Shown here: one piece after another, positions 36,446-44,293 of the stretch
How positions within the stretch are numbered: position 1 is the stretch's first letter
How the letters are laid out: each line of letters starts with the position of its first letter
Origin: Mycolicibacterium cosmeticum
GTDB lineage: Bacteria; Actinomycetota; Actinomycetes; Mycobacteriales; Mycobacteriaceae
Length of the DNA: 64,000 nucleotides
Assembly (NCBI RefSeq): GCF_000613185.1
Contig: NZ_CCBB010000003.1
Location: 434,001 to 498,000 of the forward strand
Reading direction: 5' to 3'
Program-made: the position numbers and the translations under genes
Notes under the pieces: model-generated
Seen by the model: the letters and a program-made list of their open reading frames with translations, nothing else
Told to the model about the DNA's origin: nothing
Databases searched by the model: none

Positions 36446-37216
36446 TCAGGCGGCGTGGCGGCGGAGGGGCGGAGTGCTGCCGCCGGCGTGCCGATGGGGC
36501 CAGGGCACGAGCATGGCGACCCGGCGCCGGTAGCTCAGATATCGATCTCCCATGGAGGCCACCAGATCCCGCTCCTCCAATTGAACGGCGACCAGGATGT
36601 AGACCGTGGTGACAATGGCGAACAACAGATGCCCGACGGTCATCATCGGGGTCGCCCAGAACGCGATGATGAAGCCCAGCATGATCGGATGCCGCACCAC
36701 TCGGTACAACAACACCGTGCGGAAACCCAGTTCCCGGTAGGGCTGTTGACGCCAGGCGAGGTAGACCTGGCGCAGTCCGAACAGGTCGAAATGACTGATC
36801 ATGAAGGTGGCGGCCAACACCGTCGCCCATCCCAGCCAGAACAGCACCCACAGCGCCCAGCGGCCCGACGGCGTCTCCACGTGCCAGACCACTGCGGGCA
36901 TGGTGCGCCACTGCCAGTACAGCAGGAACAGTGCCAGGCTGGACAGCAGCACGTAGGTGCTGCGTTCTGTGGCCACCGGCACCCATCTGGTCCACCGGCG
37001 TTTGAATGCCGGCCGGGCCATCACGCTGTGTTGCGCCGCGAACACCGACAACAGCACCAGATTGACGACCACCGCCTCACCGGTCGACGAGGTGATGCCG
37101 GAGTCGACGGTGTGCGGCACCACGAATCCGCCGACGAAGCCGATGGCGTACAGAAATGCGGCCAGGAACACCAGGTAACTCGCGACCCCGAATCCGAGGA
37201 TCAGCAACCGCTTCAT
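36446..37216 (-). CDS. mddA: Methanethiol S-methyltransferase-like membrane protein (MddA family)
   Basis: A 256-residue integral membrane protein with about six helices, related to NnrU/isoprenylcysteine methyltransferases and closest in layout to MddA, which methylates methanethiol to dimethyl sulfide and H2S to methanethiol. The SAM-binding C-terminal region shows RVVRHPIMLGFIIAFWATP and the EERDLVASMGDRYLSYRRRV segment typical of this fold. ATG at 37216 has a strong AGGAGG Shine-Dalgarno and overlaps the regulator's stop, so it is the second gene in the operon. Confidence 0.83.
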   Translation of the reverse strand: MKRLLILGFGVASYLVFLAAFLYAIGFVGGFVVPHTVDSGITSSTGEAVVVNLVLLSVFAAQHSVMARPAFKRRWTRWVPVATERSTYVLLSSLALFLLYWQWRTMPAVVWHVETPSGRWALWVLFWLGWATVLAATFMISHFDLFGLRQVYLAWRQQPYRELGFRTVLLYRVVRHPIMLGFIIAFWATPMMTVGHLLFAIVTTVYILVAVQLEERDLVASMGDRYLSYRRRVAMLVPWPHRHAGGSTPPLRRHAA

Positions 37217-37917
37217 GTCGACCTCCTGTTGTACTGCGCTCCGTCCGGTTGGACGGGACGTCCGGCGAGCCGCCATTCCGGGTATCCGGCGGAAAGGCGT
37301 TGGGCGGTGAAGCCGTTCGACTGCAACAGGGCGACGGCTTCATCGGCGTAGACGCAGTACGGGCCCCGGCAGTAGGCGACGTAGTGGCGGTCGCGCGACA
37401 GTTCGGGTAACCGGTCGGACATGTCGTTCACCGGCATCGACAGCGCGCCGGCGATATGGCCGGCGGCGTATTCCTGCTCGGGTCGCACGTCCAGCACGAC
37501 GACCTCGCCCTCGCGCATGCGTCGGGCCAAGTCGGCGGGTGTCACCGGTTCGAAACCATCGCGGTCACCGAAGAAGTCGCGCACCACCCGGTCCACTTCC
37601 GCCAGATGGGCTTCACCGGCCTGGCGCAGCGTCACGATCAGCGCCACCACCTCGGGTCCGGCCAATCGGTAATGCACGTACAGTCCGTCGCGCCGGGTCG
37701 AGACGAGTTGCGCCTGTCGGAGTTGCTGGAGGTGCCGGGACGCGTTGGCCATCGACTGGCCGGTCTCGTCGGCCACTGATTCGACCGTGCGTTCTCCTTG
37801 GGCGAGCAGGTCGAGAATTTCCAGCCGTTGCGGGCTGGCCAGGGCCTTGCCGATTCGGGCGAATTCGGAGAACAGCCGGTTCTTGAAGGCACGCTTCTGC
37901 TCGACGCTATTAGTCAC
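37213..37917 (-). CDS. ArsR-type HTH / rhodanese fusion regulator
   Basis: A 234-residue regulator. The ArsR winged helix (about residues 15-100) reads LASPQRLEILDLLAQGERTV then ANASRHLQQLRQAQLV and has no Cys, so it cannot be a CXC metal sensor. The C-terminal rhodanese domain (about 125-225) has LDVRPEQEYAAGHIAGA and an active loop with Cys183 and Cys188 (CRGPYC), suited to forming a persulfide or disulfide. It probably derepresses the operon when sulfane sulfur accumulates. GTG start with a TACCGT hexamer 6 bases upstream and an inverted repeat immediately before it. Confidence 0.85.
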   Translation of the reverse strand: MTNSVEQKRAFKNRLFSEFARIGKALASPQRLEILDLLAQGERTVESVADETGQSMANASRHLQQLRQAQLVSTRRDGLYVHYRLAGPEVVALIVTLRQAGEAHLAEVDRVVRDFFGDRDGFEPVTPADLARRMREGEVVVLDVRPEQEYAAGHIAGALSMPVNDMSDRLPELSRDRHYVAYCRGPYCVYADEAVALLQSNGFTAQRLSAGYPEWRLAGRPVQPDGAQYNRRST

Positions 37918-37918
37918 C

Positions 37919-37940
37919 TATTCACGGTAATACTTGAATA
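37919..37940. promoter_or_regulatory. Inverted repeat TATTCA-N10-TGAATA, likely ArsR-type operator
   Basis: Perfect 6-base arms lie 1 base upstream of the regulator's start codon, in the 97-base spacer before the divergent aldehyde dehydrogenase. AT-rich ATTCA/TGAAT arms are typical of ArsR-family operators. It covers the regulator's own predicted -10 box. Confidence 0.65.
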
Positions 37941-38014
37941 ACCTGGTGAACAAGGGTTTGGTTGAAAAGCGCCGGGTGGTGATTGGATTCTTTCCGACCG
38001 GGTACGAGGGAGCC

Positions 38015-39385
38015 GTGACTGCGATCATCGGCGATGTCCTGACCGTCCTCGATCCCCGCACGGGTGACGTGGTGAGCCGGGTTCCGGTTGCGGAGCCCTC
38101 CTCCTGCGACGGCGCGGTCCGCGCCGCCGCGCTGGCCTTCCCCGGTTGGGCCGGCACCGCCCCCGCCGAGCGGGCCGCCGCGGTGAGCGCGGCGGCCGAC
38201 GACGTGGAGGCCGCGGCCGACGAGCTCGCCGACCTGGTCGAGCGCGAGACCGGGAAGCCGGGGGATGACGCGCTCGGCGGGGTGCGCGCCGGTATCGGGA
38301 CGCTGCGCCAGTACGCCGAACTGGGCCCGCTGCACCGCGGCGCCGCGCTGCAGGGAAACTGGTCGGCCACCGATCTGATGATCCCGCAGCCGCGCGGAGT
38401 GGTGGCCGTCCTCACCCCGTGGAACGACCCGGTCGCGGTGGCCGCCGGACTGCTCGGTGCGGCGTTGGTGACCGGAAACACCGTGGTGCACAAGCCCAGT
38501 GAGCGCTGCCCACGCGCGGGCCGGCGGTTCGCCGAGTTGCTGGCGGCACACCTGCCCGACGGTGTGCTGCAGATCGTCGACGGGGACGGCACCGTCGGAG
38601 CCCGGTTGGCCGGCGCCCCGGCGGTCGAGGTGGTGGCCCATGTCGGGAGCAGTCACACCGGCCGCGCCATCGCCCGGGTTTGCGCCGAGCGTGGTGCCAA
38701 GGCACTGCTGGAGAACGGTGGCAACGACGCGCTCATCGTGGACGCCGGGGTGGATCCGGTGTGGGCGGCCGAGCAGGCGGCCCTCGGTGCCTTCGCCAAC
38801 GCCGGACAGATCTGTGTCTCGGTGGAGCGGGTGTTCGTCGTGGAGTCGATCGCCGACGAGTTCGTCGCCGCCCTGGTCGACCAGGCCCGGCGCTGGACCG
38901 ACACGATCGGTCCGCTGGTCGACGAACGGCATCGCGACCTAGTGCACGCGCACGTCACCGATGCCGCCCGGCGCGGGGCCCGCGTGCTGACCGGTGGTGA
39001 AAAGCCCAGTGGCCCAGGCACTTACTATCCGCCCACGGTGCTGGCCGATTGCGCGCCGCCGATGCTGGTGATGTGTGAGGAAACCTTCGGCCCCATCGCG
39101 CCGGTACGGGTGGTCCCGGATTTCGACACGGCGCTGACGGAGGCCGCCGACGACCGGTACGGCCTGGCCGCCACCATCCTGACCGCGGACATGGCCCACG
39201 CGCAGGAGGGCTGGCGGCGGCTGCCGGTCGGCACGGTGAAGATCAACGACGTGTTCGGGGGAGCGCCCGGCGGTGCGGCTCAGCCGCGGCGCGCCAGTGG
39301 GTCCGGATTCGGTTTCGGCCCCGAACTGCTCGACGAGATGACCACCACCAAGGTGGTGCACTGGTCGGCGATTCAACCGCGCTGA
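38015..39385 (+). CDS. Aldehyde dehydrogenase family protein
   Basis: A 456-residue NAD(P)-dependent aldehyde dehydrogenase. The conserved Asn appears in TPWNDP, the catalytic Glu in LLENGGND (near residue 229), and the catalytic Cys in NAGQICVSVERV (near residue 263). GTG at 38015 follows a GAGGGAG Shine-Dalgarno and gives a normal N terminus; the frame is open further upstream to 37934. It is divergent from the sulfur-stress operon, sharing its operator region, and lies 5 kb from eutBC, whose product is acetaldehyde. The substrate is not fixed by sequence. Confidence 0.87.
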   Translation: MTAIIGDVLTVLDPRTGDVVSRVPVAEPSSCDGAVRAAALAFPGWAGTAPAERAAAVSAAADDVEAAADELADLVERETGKPGDDALGGVRAGIGTLRQYAELGPLHRGAALQGNWSATDLMIPQPRGVVAVLTPWNDPVAVAAGLLGAALVTGNTVVHKPSERCPRAGRRFAELLAAHLPDGVLQIVDGDGTVGARLAGAPAVEVVAHVGSSHTGRAIARVCAERGAKALLENGGNDALIVDAGVDPVWAAEQAALGAFANAGQICVSVERVFVVESIADEFVAALVDQARRWTDTIGPLVDERHRDLVHAHVTDAARRGARVLTGGEKPSGPGTYYPPTVLADCAPPMLVMCEETFGPIAPVRVVPDFDTALTEAADDRYGLAATILTADMAHAQEGWRRLPVGTVKINDVFGGAPGGAAQPRRASGSGFGFGPELLDEMTTTKVVHWSAIQPR

Positions 39386-39404
39386 CACGGGGAACACCGG
39401 TCGC

Positions 39405-39596
39405 ATGGCTACGTATCGTGTGCTCAATCCGAAGGGTGAGGTCGTCGACACCAAGGACATCGAAAGCGCTGACGACGCGCACGCCTGGTTCGTCGACCAG
39501 AAGGCCGAACCCGAGCTGGGCTGGCGGATGGAAGTGCTGTCCGTCGACGGTGATTGGGCGTTCTTCGACAGCAGCGAAGGGGACCGGAAGTACTAG
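39405..39596 (+). CDS. 63-residue conserved hypothetical protein
   Basis: A compact, acidic protein that starts MATYRVLNPKGEVVD and ends SSEGDRKY, with two Trp (WFVDQ, WAFFD). It looks like a small beta-alpha-beta fold, with no membrane segment or known motif. It follows the aldehyde dehydrogenase by 19 bases. Its TAG interlocks with the TAG of the convergent oxidoreductase gene through a shared CTAG. Function unknown. Confidence 0.72.
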   Translation: MATYRVLNPKGEVVDTKDIESADDAHAWFVDQKAEPELGWRMEVLSVDGDWAFFDSSEGDRKY

Positions 39597-39976
39597 TCCG
39601 CGCGGCGCAACAGCACGGCCTGCCCGAACGGCAGCCGGGCGAACAGGAACCGCACCGGTCCGGTGACCGCTTGTGCCGCTTCGGCCTTGGAGACCACCCG
39701 CGGATCGGCATAGTCGGCCGTGCGGCCACCGCGTTTGATCTGGCCGCCGCCACTGGCGGTGATGTTCTTGAGCCAGTCGCGGTCGGGCCCGTAGGTGAGC
39801 ATGATCGCCACCCCATCGTGTGTGCCGAATACCGATAGCGGTGTGCGATACGGCTTTCCCGACTTGCGGCCGACGTGGTGCAGGATGCCCATGGTCGGCA
39901 GCCAGCCCGCCCACAGCCGCTGGATCGGGTTGGTGACGTGCCGGTTGAACCGCGCCAACCATTGCGGGAGCTGCAT
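39593..39976 (-). CDS. Deazaflavin (F420)-dependent nitroreductase-family protein
   Basis: A 127-residue protein of the Ddn/F420H2-dependent oxidoreductase family, a split beta-barrel group that reduces quinones and nitroimidazoles. The family motif appears as HHVGRKSGKPYRTPL (near residue 33) followed by YGPDRDWLKNITASGGGQIK. ATG at 39976 is chosen since the upstream frame overlaps the regulator and lacks family sequence. It lies 32 bases after the TetR gene and is likely under its control. Confidence 0.87.
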   Translation of the reverse strand: MQLPQWLARFNRHVTNPIQRLWAGWLPTMGILHHVGRKSGKPYRTPLSVFGTHDGVAIMLTYGPDRDWLKNITASGGGQIKRGGRTADYADPRVVSKAEAAQAVTGPVRFLFARLPFGQAVLLRRAD

Positions 39977-40008
39977 ACCGTCGATCCAACTCGCGTTCGC
40001 GGCCGATC

Positions 40009-40584
40009 TCAAGACCCGGTGAACCGCTCGACGAGCAGGCGCAGTCGCTCGTCGTGGTGCTCGGGGCGAAGCCGACCGGTGCGGTTGAGGGTGAGCAGTC
40101 CGTGCAGGGCGGCCCAGAACACTTCGGTGAGCGTGTCGGCGTCCGGCTCGCCGACCACCCCGGCCACGGCCCGGCGCAGTTCGGCGAAGGTGGCCGCAAG
40201 CGGGGCCGGGGTGTCGTCGGCGGCGAAGCGCAACGTGGTGGCCCGGGTGAACATGGCGTCGTAGACGGCGGGGTGCTCGCGTGCGAAGGCGAGGTAGGCC
40301 TGCGCGATCCGGGTCAGGGCGGCACCGGCGGAGTCCGCGTCGGCGCGGGTGGCCCGAAGCGCCTGGGCCAGTTCGTCGAACCCGTCGAGCGCGACCGCCT
40401 CGGCGATCTGCTCCATGCCGGCGAAGTGTTTGTACAGCACCGGCTGGCTGTATTCGATCTCGGTGGACAGCCGCCGCGTGGTGACGGCATCCCACCCTTC
40501 GGCCTCGGCCACCGTGCGCGCCGTCGCGACGATCAGCCGTCGGCGCGCCTCCCGCTCCCGCTCACGGCGGTCCTCGATCGCCAT
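40009..40584 (-). CDS. TetR/AcrR family regulator
   Basis: A 191-residue regulator with an N-terminal HTH: RRRLIVATARTVAEAEGWD then TRRLSTEIEYSQPVLYKHF. The C-terminal domain resembles the TetR_C_13-type group (WHG-like, here FWAALHGLLTL). ATG at 40584 is preferred to the GTG at 40593 because a GATAAT hexamer (40599-40594) overlaps the region just before that GTG. It probably controls itself and the downstream deazaflavin-dependent oxidoreductase. Confidence 0.85.
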   Translation of the reverse strand: MAIEDRREREREARRRLIVATARTVAEAEGWDAVTTRRLSTEIEYSQPVLYKHFAGMEQIAEAVALDGFDELAQALRATRADADSAGAALTRIAQAYLAFAREHPAVYDAMFTRATTLRFAADDTPAPLAATFAELRRAVAGVVGEPDADTLTEVFWAALHGLLTLNRTGRLRPEHHDERLRLLVERFTGS

Positions 40585-40613
40585 GTCGCGCACATTATCA
40601 CGGCTAGAATAAA

Positions 40614-40624
40614 TAGCGTCGCTA
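40614..40624. promoter_or_regulatory. Palindrome TAGCG-T-CGCTA upstream of the TetR gene
   Basis: An exact 11-base palindrome with a single central base lies 29 bases upstream of the TetR ATG and overlaps the stop codon of the LysR gene. Size and position fit a TetR operator near -30, but this is a short match. Confidence 0.35.
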
Positions 40625-41515
40625 CCGGGGCGCGGGGTTTTCGAACAGCTCCAGCACCGCCCCGATCATCGGGGCGCGGTCGGAGCGCCGGGTGTAGGCG
40701 CCCACGGTCAGCGCGGGACGGTCCTCGATCTCCAGCAGCACCGCGTCGACGAGGTCGAGGCCGGCGGTGAAGGCCCGCGGAACGACGGCGGTGCCCAAAC
40801 CCTGTGCGGCGCAACGCGCCACATCGGAGATCTGACCGAGCTCGAAGATGATCTCCCGATGCAGCCCGGCGTCGCGGAACAGGGCGTCCACCATGGCGCG
40901 TAGTTGCGATCCGGCATGGAACTCGATGAACGGACCCGAGCCCGCCAGCTCGGCCAGGGTCACCGAGCCGGCCGCCGTGGTGGGCGTGGTGGCCGGTGCG
41001 ATGGCCACCAGCGGTTCCGGCGGCAACAGCGGCTGAAAGTCCAGTCGCGGGTCCGGTGGTGGTGACACCGCGCCGGTCAATGCGATGTCGAGGGAGCCGT
41101 CCGACACGGCGCCGACCAGCTCACTGCTCGGGCCCGCCGTCATGGTGATGCGTACCCCCGTGTGCCGGCGACGCAGTTCGCCCAGGATGGCCGGCAGGTC
41201 CAGCACGCACGTTGCCGTCTGGGTACTGCCGACGCGCAACGTGCGCAGCGCGCCGGCCGTGTGCGCGTTCATCTGGGCACGAAGTTCGTCGGCCAGTTCC
41301 ACGATGCGGCACGCGGTGGGCAGGAACAGCTGACCGGCCTCGGTCAACACCACCCGCCGGGTGGTCCGCTCGAACAGGCGGACGCCGAGTTCGCCCTCCA
41401 GCTGCGCGATCTGTGTGCTCAGCGCCGATTGCGAGAGGTGGCAGCGCCGGGCCGCCGCGGTGAAGGAGCCGGCGTCGGCCACCGCCATCGCGTAGGTGAG
41501 CTGACGCAGTTCCAT
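40622..41515 (-). CDS. LysR-family transcriptional regulator
   Basis: A 297-residue LysR regulator. The N-terminal HTH reads MELRQLTYAMAVADAGSFTAAARRCHLSQ-like, with the core SQSALSTQIAQLEGELGVRLFERTTR. The C-terminal two-lobed effector domain runs from about residue 90. It is divergent from the NmrA-like gene with a 96-base spacer, the classic layout of a LysR regulator and its target operon. Confidence 0.92.
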   Translation of the reverse strand: MELRQLTYAMAVADAGSFTAAARRCHLSQSALSTQIAQLEGELGVRLFERTTRRVVLTEAGQLFLPTACRIVELADELRAQMNAHTAGALRTLRVGSTQTATCVLDLPAILGELRRRHTGVRITMTAGPSSELVGAVSDGSLDIALTGAVSPPPDPRLDFQPLLPPEPLVAIAPATTPTTAAGSVTLAELAGSGPFIEFHAGSQLRAMVDALFRDAGLHREIIFELGQISDVARCAAQGLGTAVVPRAFTAGLDLVDAVLLEIEDRPALTVGAYTRRSDRAPMIGAVLELFENPAPR

Positions 41516-41611
41516 TTGATGTGCAGATTAATGCTCACCGATCTATCCATCAATCAGATGCGCAATCTGTGCCAGACTCGTGCGGCCATGTCTGGACAAA
41601 CCAGGAGAGTG

Positions 41612-42481
41612 ATGGACGTGAAACGTGACACCGGACCGATCGCGGTACTCGGTGCCACCGGCGCCCAGGGCGGCGCCGTGGCCGCCGCCCTGGGCCACCG
41701 CGGCATGCCGGTGCGTGCGGTGGTGCGCAATCCGGCCGCGCAACGGGCCAGGGCATTGGCGGATGCCGGCGCCGAGGTGGTGGTCGCCGACCTCGCCGAC
41801 GAGCGGGCGCTCGCGGCGGCCTTCACCGGTGCCGCCGGCGTCTTTGCGGTGACGACGCCGTTCGAGGAGGGACCCGAGGCCGAGGTCGAGCAGGGCCTGC
41901 ACATCCTGGCCGCCGCCGAACGGGCCGCCGTGCCACACCTGGTGTTCTCCTCGGTGGCCAGTGCCGACCAGCGCTCCGGCGTCCCGCATTTCGACAGCAA
42001 GGCCGCCATCGAAACCGCGCTCGCCCGCTCGGCCGTGCCGCACACCATCGTGGGCCCCACCTACTTCTTCGACAATCTGCTCGGCGGCGGCGAAGCGCTC
42101 AACGCCGGCGTGCTGGAACTGGCGCTGCCGGCCGATCTGCCGCTGCAGCAGCTGGATCGCCGCGATCTCGGCGCCTTCGTCGCGCACGTCTGTTCCGAAC
42201 CCGCGCGGTTCACCGGGCGTCGCATCGACCTGGCCTCCGACACCATCACGCCGCGCCAGATGGCGCGGTCGCTGCAGCGTGCGCTCGGCAGGCCGATCCG
42301 CTTGGTCAGCCCCGACCCGGCCGATATCCCGTCGGCGGACATGCGGGCCATGTACACCTTCCTCATCGAGCGTGGCTATGCGGCCGACACCGGGTGGTTG
42401 CACCGCACCTACCCGGGCATCGGCTGGCATCGCTTCGACGACTGGCTGGACGACACCCTGTCCGAGAATCGCGAGGGCTGA
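41612..42481 (+). CDS. NmrA-family NAD(P)-binding protein
   Basis: A 289-residue atypical SDR. The cofactor motif VLGATGAQGGAVAAAL is near residue 10, then RAVVRNPAAQRA. The catalytic Tyr-Lys pair of true SDRs is not evident; members of this group act as redox sensors or as quinone/isoflavone reductases. An AGGAG Shine-Dalgarno 4 bases before ATG 41612 picks that start over 41588. First gene of a three-gene operon divergent from LysR. Confidence 0.85.
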   Translation: MDVKRDTGPIAVLGATGAQGGAVAAALGHRGMPVRAVVRNPAAQRARALADAGAEVVVADLADERALAAAFTGAAGVFAVTTPFEEGPEAEVEQGLHILAAAERAAVPHLVFSSVASADQRSGVPHFDSKAAIETALARSAVPHTIVGPTYFFDNLLGGGEALNAGVLELALPADLPLQQLDRRDLGAFVAHVCSEPARFTGRRIDLASDTITPRQMARSLQRALGRPIRLVSPDPADIPSADMRAMYTFLIERGYAADTGWLHRTYPGIGWHRFDDWLDDTLSENREG

Positions 42482-42485
42482 ACAC

Positions 42486-43352
42486 GTGCGCGCCCTCGCC
42501 ATACTGGTTACCGCTCTCGTGATGGTGTGCGGTGCACCGTCAGCGGCCGCCGATGCCACCGATGCCGTTGGCCCGCAGTACGATTCCGTACACGTCTATG
42601 TCGACCCCGGACAGCTCGACGCGTTCGTGCGTAGCTGGGTCGCCACGTTCGGCGGCACCACGAGCACCGCGGTCACCACGCACGTCACCCCGGCGGCGAG
42701 TACCACCCGGTCCCAGCTCATCCTGTCGCCGGTGGGCACCCTGTCGGTGTTCGGATTCCTGACCCCGGTCCCGTACCCGTTCGGTACCGAACGCGGCGGC
42801 TGGCTGACCACCGACCTGGACGCCGCGCTGGCCCACGCGCAGGCCGCGGGTGCCACCACGCTGGTGCAGGTGTTCGACGACCCCATCGGTCGCGATGCCG
42901 TCATCCAGTTCCCCGGCGGCGTGAACACCCAGCTCTACTGGCACACCACCGCACCCGCGTATCCGCCCCTGCGGACCGTACCCGACAACCGGGTCTACCT
43001 GTCGCCGGACGCCGTCGACGCCTTCCTCCGGTCCTACCGCGAATTCACGGCTGCGACAGTCGATTCCGATCAGCTCGCCGCGGACGGCGCACTGCTGGGC
43101 AAACCGGGAACATCGTTCCGCCAGATCCACCTGTCCGGCCCGTTCGGCAACACCATGGTGTCGGTCACCGACGGGCACCTGCCGTATCCCTTCGGTCGCG
43201 AACTCGCCGGCTACGCGGTGGCCGACGTCGCCGCCACGCTGGCCAAGGCGCAATCGGCGGGCGCGCAAGTGCTCTCGCCACCGGTCGGGGACGCCGGCAG
43301 CGCGGTCCTGCAATTCCCCGGCGGCTACATCGCCGAGATCCACCGGACATGA
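42486..43352 (+). CDS. Secreted glyoxalase/VOC-like two-repeat protein
   Basis: A 288-residue protein with a signal peptide (VRALAILVTALVMVCGAPSAAA; cleavage expected near residue 22). The mature part has two similar halves: each contains PYPFGTERGGW-like or PYPFGRELAGY segments, then a helix, then AVIQFPGG or AVLQFPGG. This is the repeated beta-alpha-beta pattern of the vicinal oxygen chelate fold. Clear metal-binding His/Glu sites are not obvious. An exported VOC protein is unusual. GTG start, 4 bases after the NmrA-like gene. Confidence 0.78.
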   Translation: MRALAILVTALVMVCGAPSAAADATDAVGPQYDSVHVYVDPGQLDAFVRSWVATFGGTTSTAVTTHVTPAASTTRSQLILSPVGTLSVFGFLTPVPYPFGTERGGWLTTDLDAALAHAQAAGATTLVQVFDDPIGRDAVIQFPGGVNTQLYWHTTAPAYPPLRTVPDNRVYLSPDAVDAFLRSYREFTAATVDSDQLAADGALLGKPGTSFRQIHLSGPFGNTMVSVTDGHLPYPFGRELAGYAVADVAATLAKAQSAGAQVLSPPVGDAGSAVLQFPGGYIAEIHRT

Positions 43353-43360
43353 GGAGTGCC

Positions 43361-44215
43361 ATGGTCGCCGTCGGACTGGTCGGAGTCGGGGACATGGGAG
43401 CGCCGATGCTGGCCCGTCTGCTGGCCGCCGGTTATCGGGTGACCGCCCATGACATCGATCCGGCGCGGTCGCATTCTGCCGCCGAAGCGGGCGCACGCCT
43501 GGCCGATTCGGCAGCGGACGTGGCGGCCGTCTCCGACGTCGTCCTGAGCTTGGTCATGTCGCAGGACATCCCCGCCGCGCATTTCGGGGAACAGGGCGTC
43601 CTGGCCGGGCTGGACCCGGACACCGTGCTGGTCGTCGGTTCCACCACCACGCCGGAGATGGCCCGGCAGATCCGCGAGCAGGCGGGCGAGAACGCGCTGC
43701 TGGTCGACGCCCCGATCGTCGGGGGTGTCCGATACGCCCGCGAAGGCACGGTGACCTTCCTCGCCGGGGGCAGCACCGATGCCGTCGACCGGGCCGACCC
43801 CGTGCTGTCGACGCTCGGCACGGTCGAGCGCGTCGGGCCGTACGGGTCGGGGGTGGCCTACAAGCTGATCACCAACGCCTTCGTGATGGCCGCCGAAGTG
43901 GGATTGCGGGAGGCGCTCGACCTCACCGACATGCTCGGCGGTGACTACGCCACGGCGCTGCGCCTGTTCGGCCTCGGCCCGATGGCTGCCGTGACGGCCC
44001 GGGCGCTGGACTCGTCCAACCCCCGCCCGTTGCGCGCCTCCGCGCAGGATTTCGACACCTTGCTGTCCGTCGTGGACGACCCCGCGTCGTTGCCGATATC
44101 GGCGGCCGGCCGGGACCGGCTGTGGGCCGCGGTGGACGCTGCACCCGGGTTCGAGCCCCAGTTCGTCGACCTGACCCGCCGCACCACCGCCCGCAACCCG
44201 TACCGGGCGGACTGA
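43361..44215 (+). CDS. 3-hydroxyisobutyrate dehydrogenase-family oxidoreductase
   Basis: A 284-residue beta-hydroxyacid dehydrogenase. The Rossmann motif GLVGVGDMGAPMLARLL is at residues 5-21, the substrate site VDAPIVGGVRYAREGTVTF near 115, and the catalytic Lys in GVAYKLITNAFV near 168. A GAGGAG Shine-Dalgarno picks ATG 43361; an earlier ATG at 43349 overlaps the previous stop. Third gene of the LysR-linked operon. The substrate is unknown. Confidence 0.87.
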   Translation: MVAVGLVGVGDMGAPMLARLLAAGYRVTAHDIDPARSHSAAEAGARLADSAADVAAVSDVVLSLVMSQDIPAAHFGEQGVLAGLDPDTVLVVGSTTTPEMARQIREQAGENALLVDAPIVGGVRYAREGTVTFLAGGSTDAVDRADPVLSTLGTVERVGPYGSGVAYKLITNAFVMAAEVGLREALDLTDMLGGDYATALRLFGLGPMAAVTARALDSSNPRPLRASAQDFDTLLSVVDDPASLPISAAGRDRLWAAVDAAPGFEPQFVDLTRRTTARNPYRAD

Positions 44216-44244
44216 GCAGCGCCGAGCCCCGTCCGGCCGCTTCC

Positions 44245-44259
44245 ACTACACCCTGTAGT
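44245..44259. promoter_or_regulatory. Perfect dyad ACTACA-CCC-TGTAGT upstream of hemL
   Basis: Two exact 6-base arms with a 3-base centre lie 34 bases before the hemL start and just upstream of a -10 hexamer (GACACT, 44281-44286, 7 bases before ATG). The dyad resembles sites of the BlaI/MecI/CopY repressor class (TACA/TGTA core). Confidence 0.65.
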
Positions 44260-44293
44260 TGGGGTGCCGGGCGGAACTGGGACACTGGACACC

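Noticed and set aside
37934..38014. N-terminal extension of the aldehyde dehydrogenase (27 extra codons).
   Set aside because: It would overlap the operator, lacks family sequence, and the GTG at 38015 has a better ribosome site.
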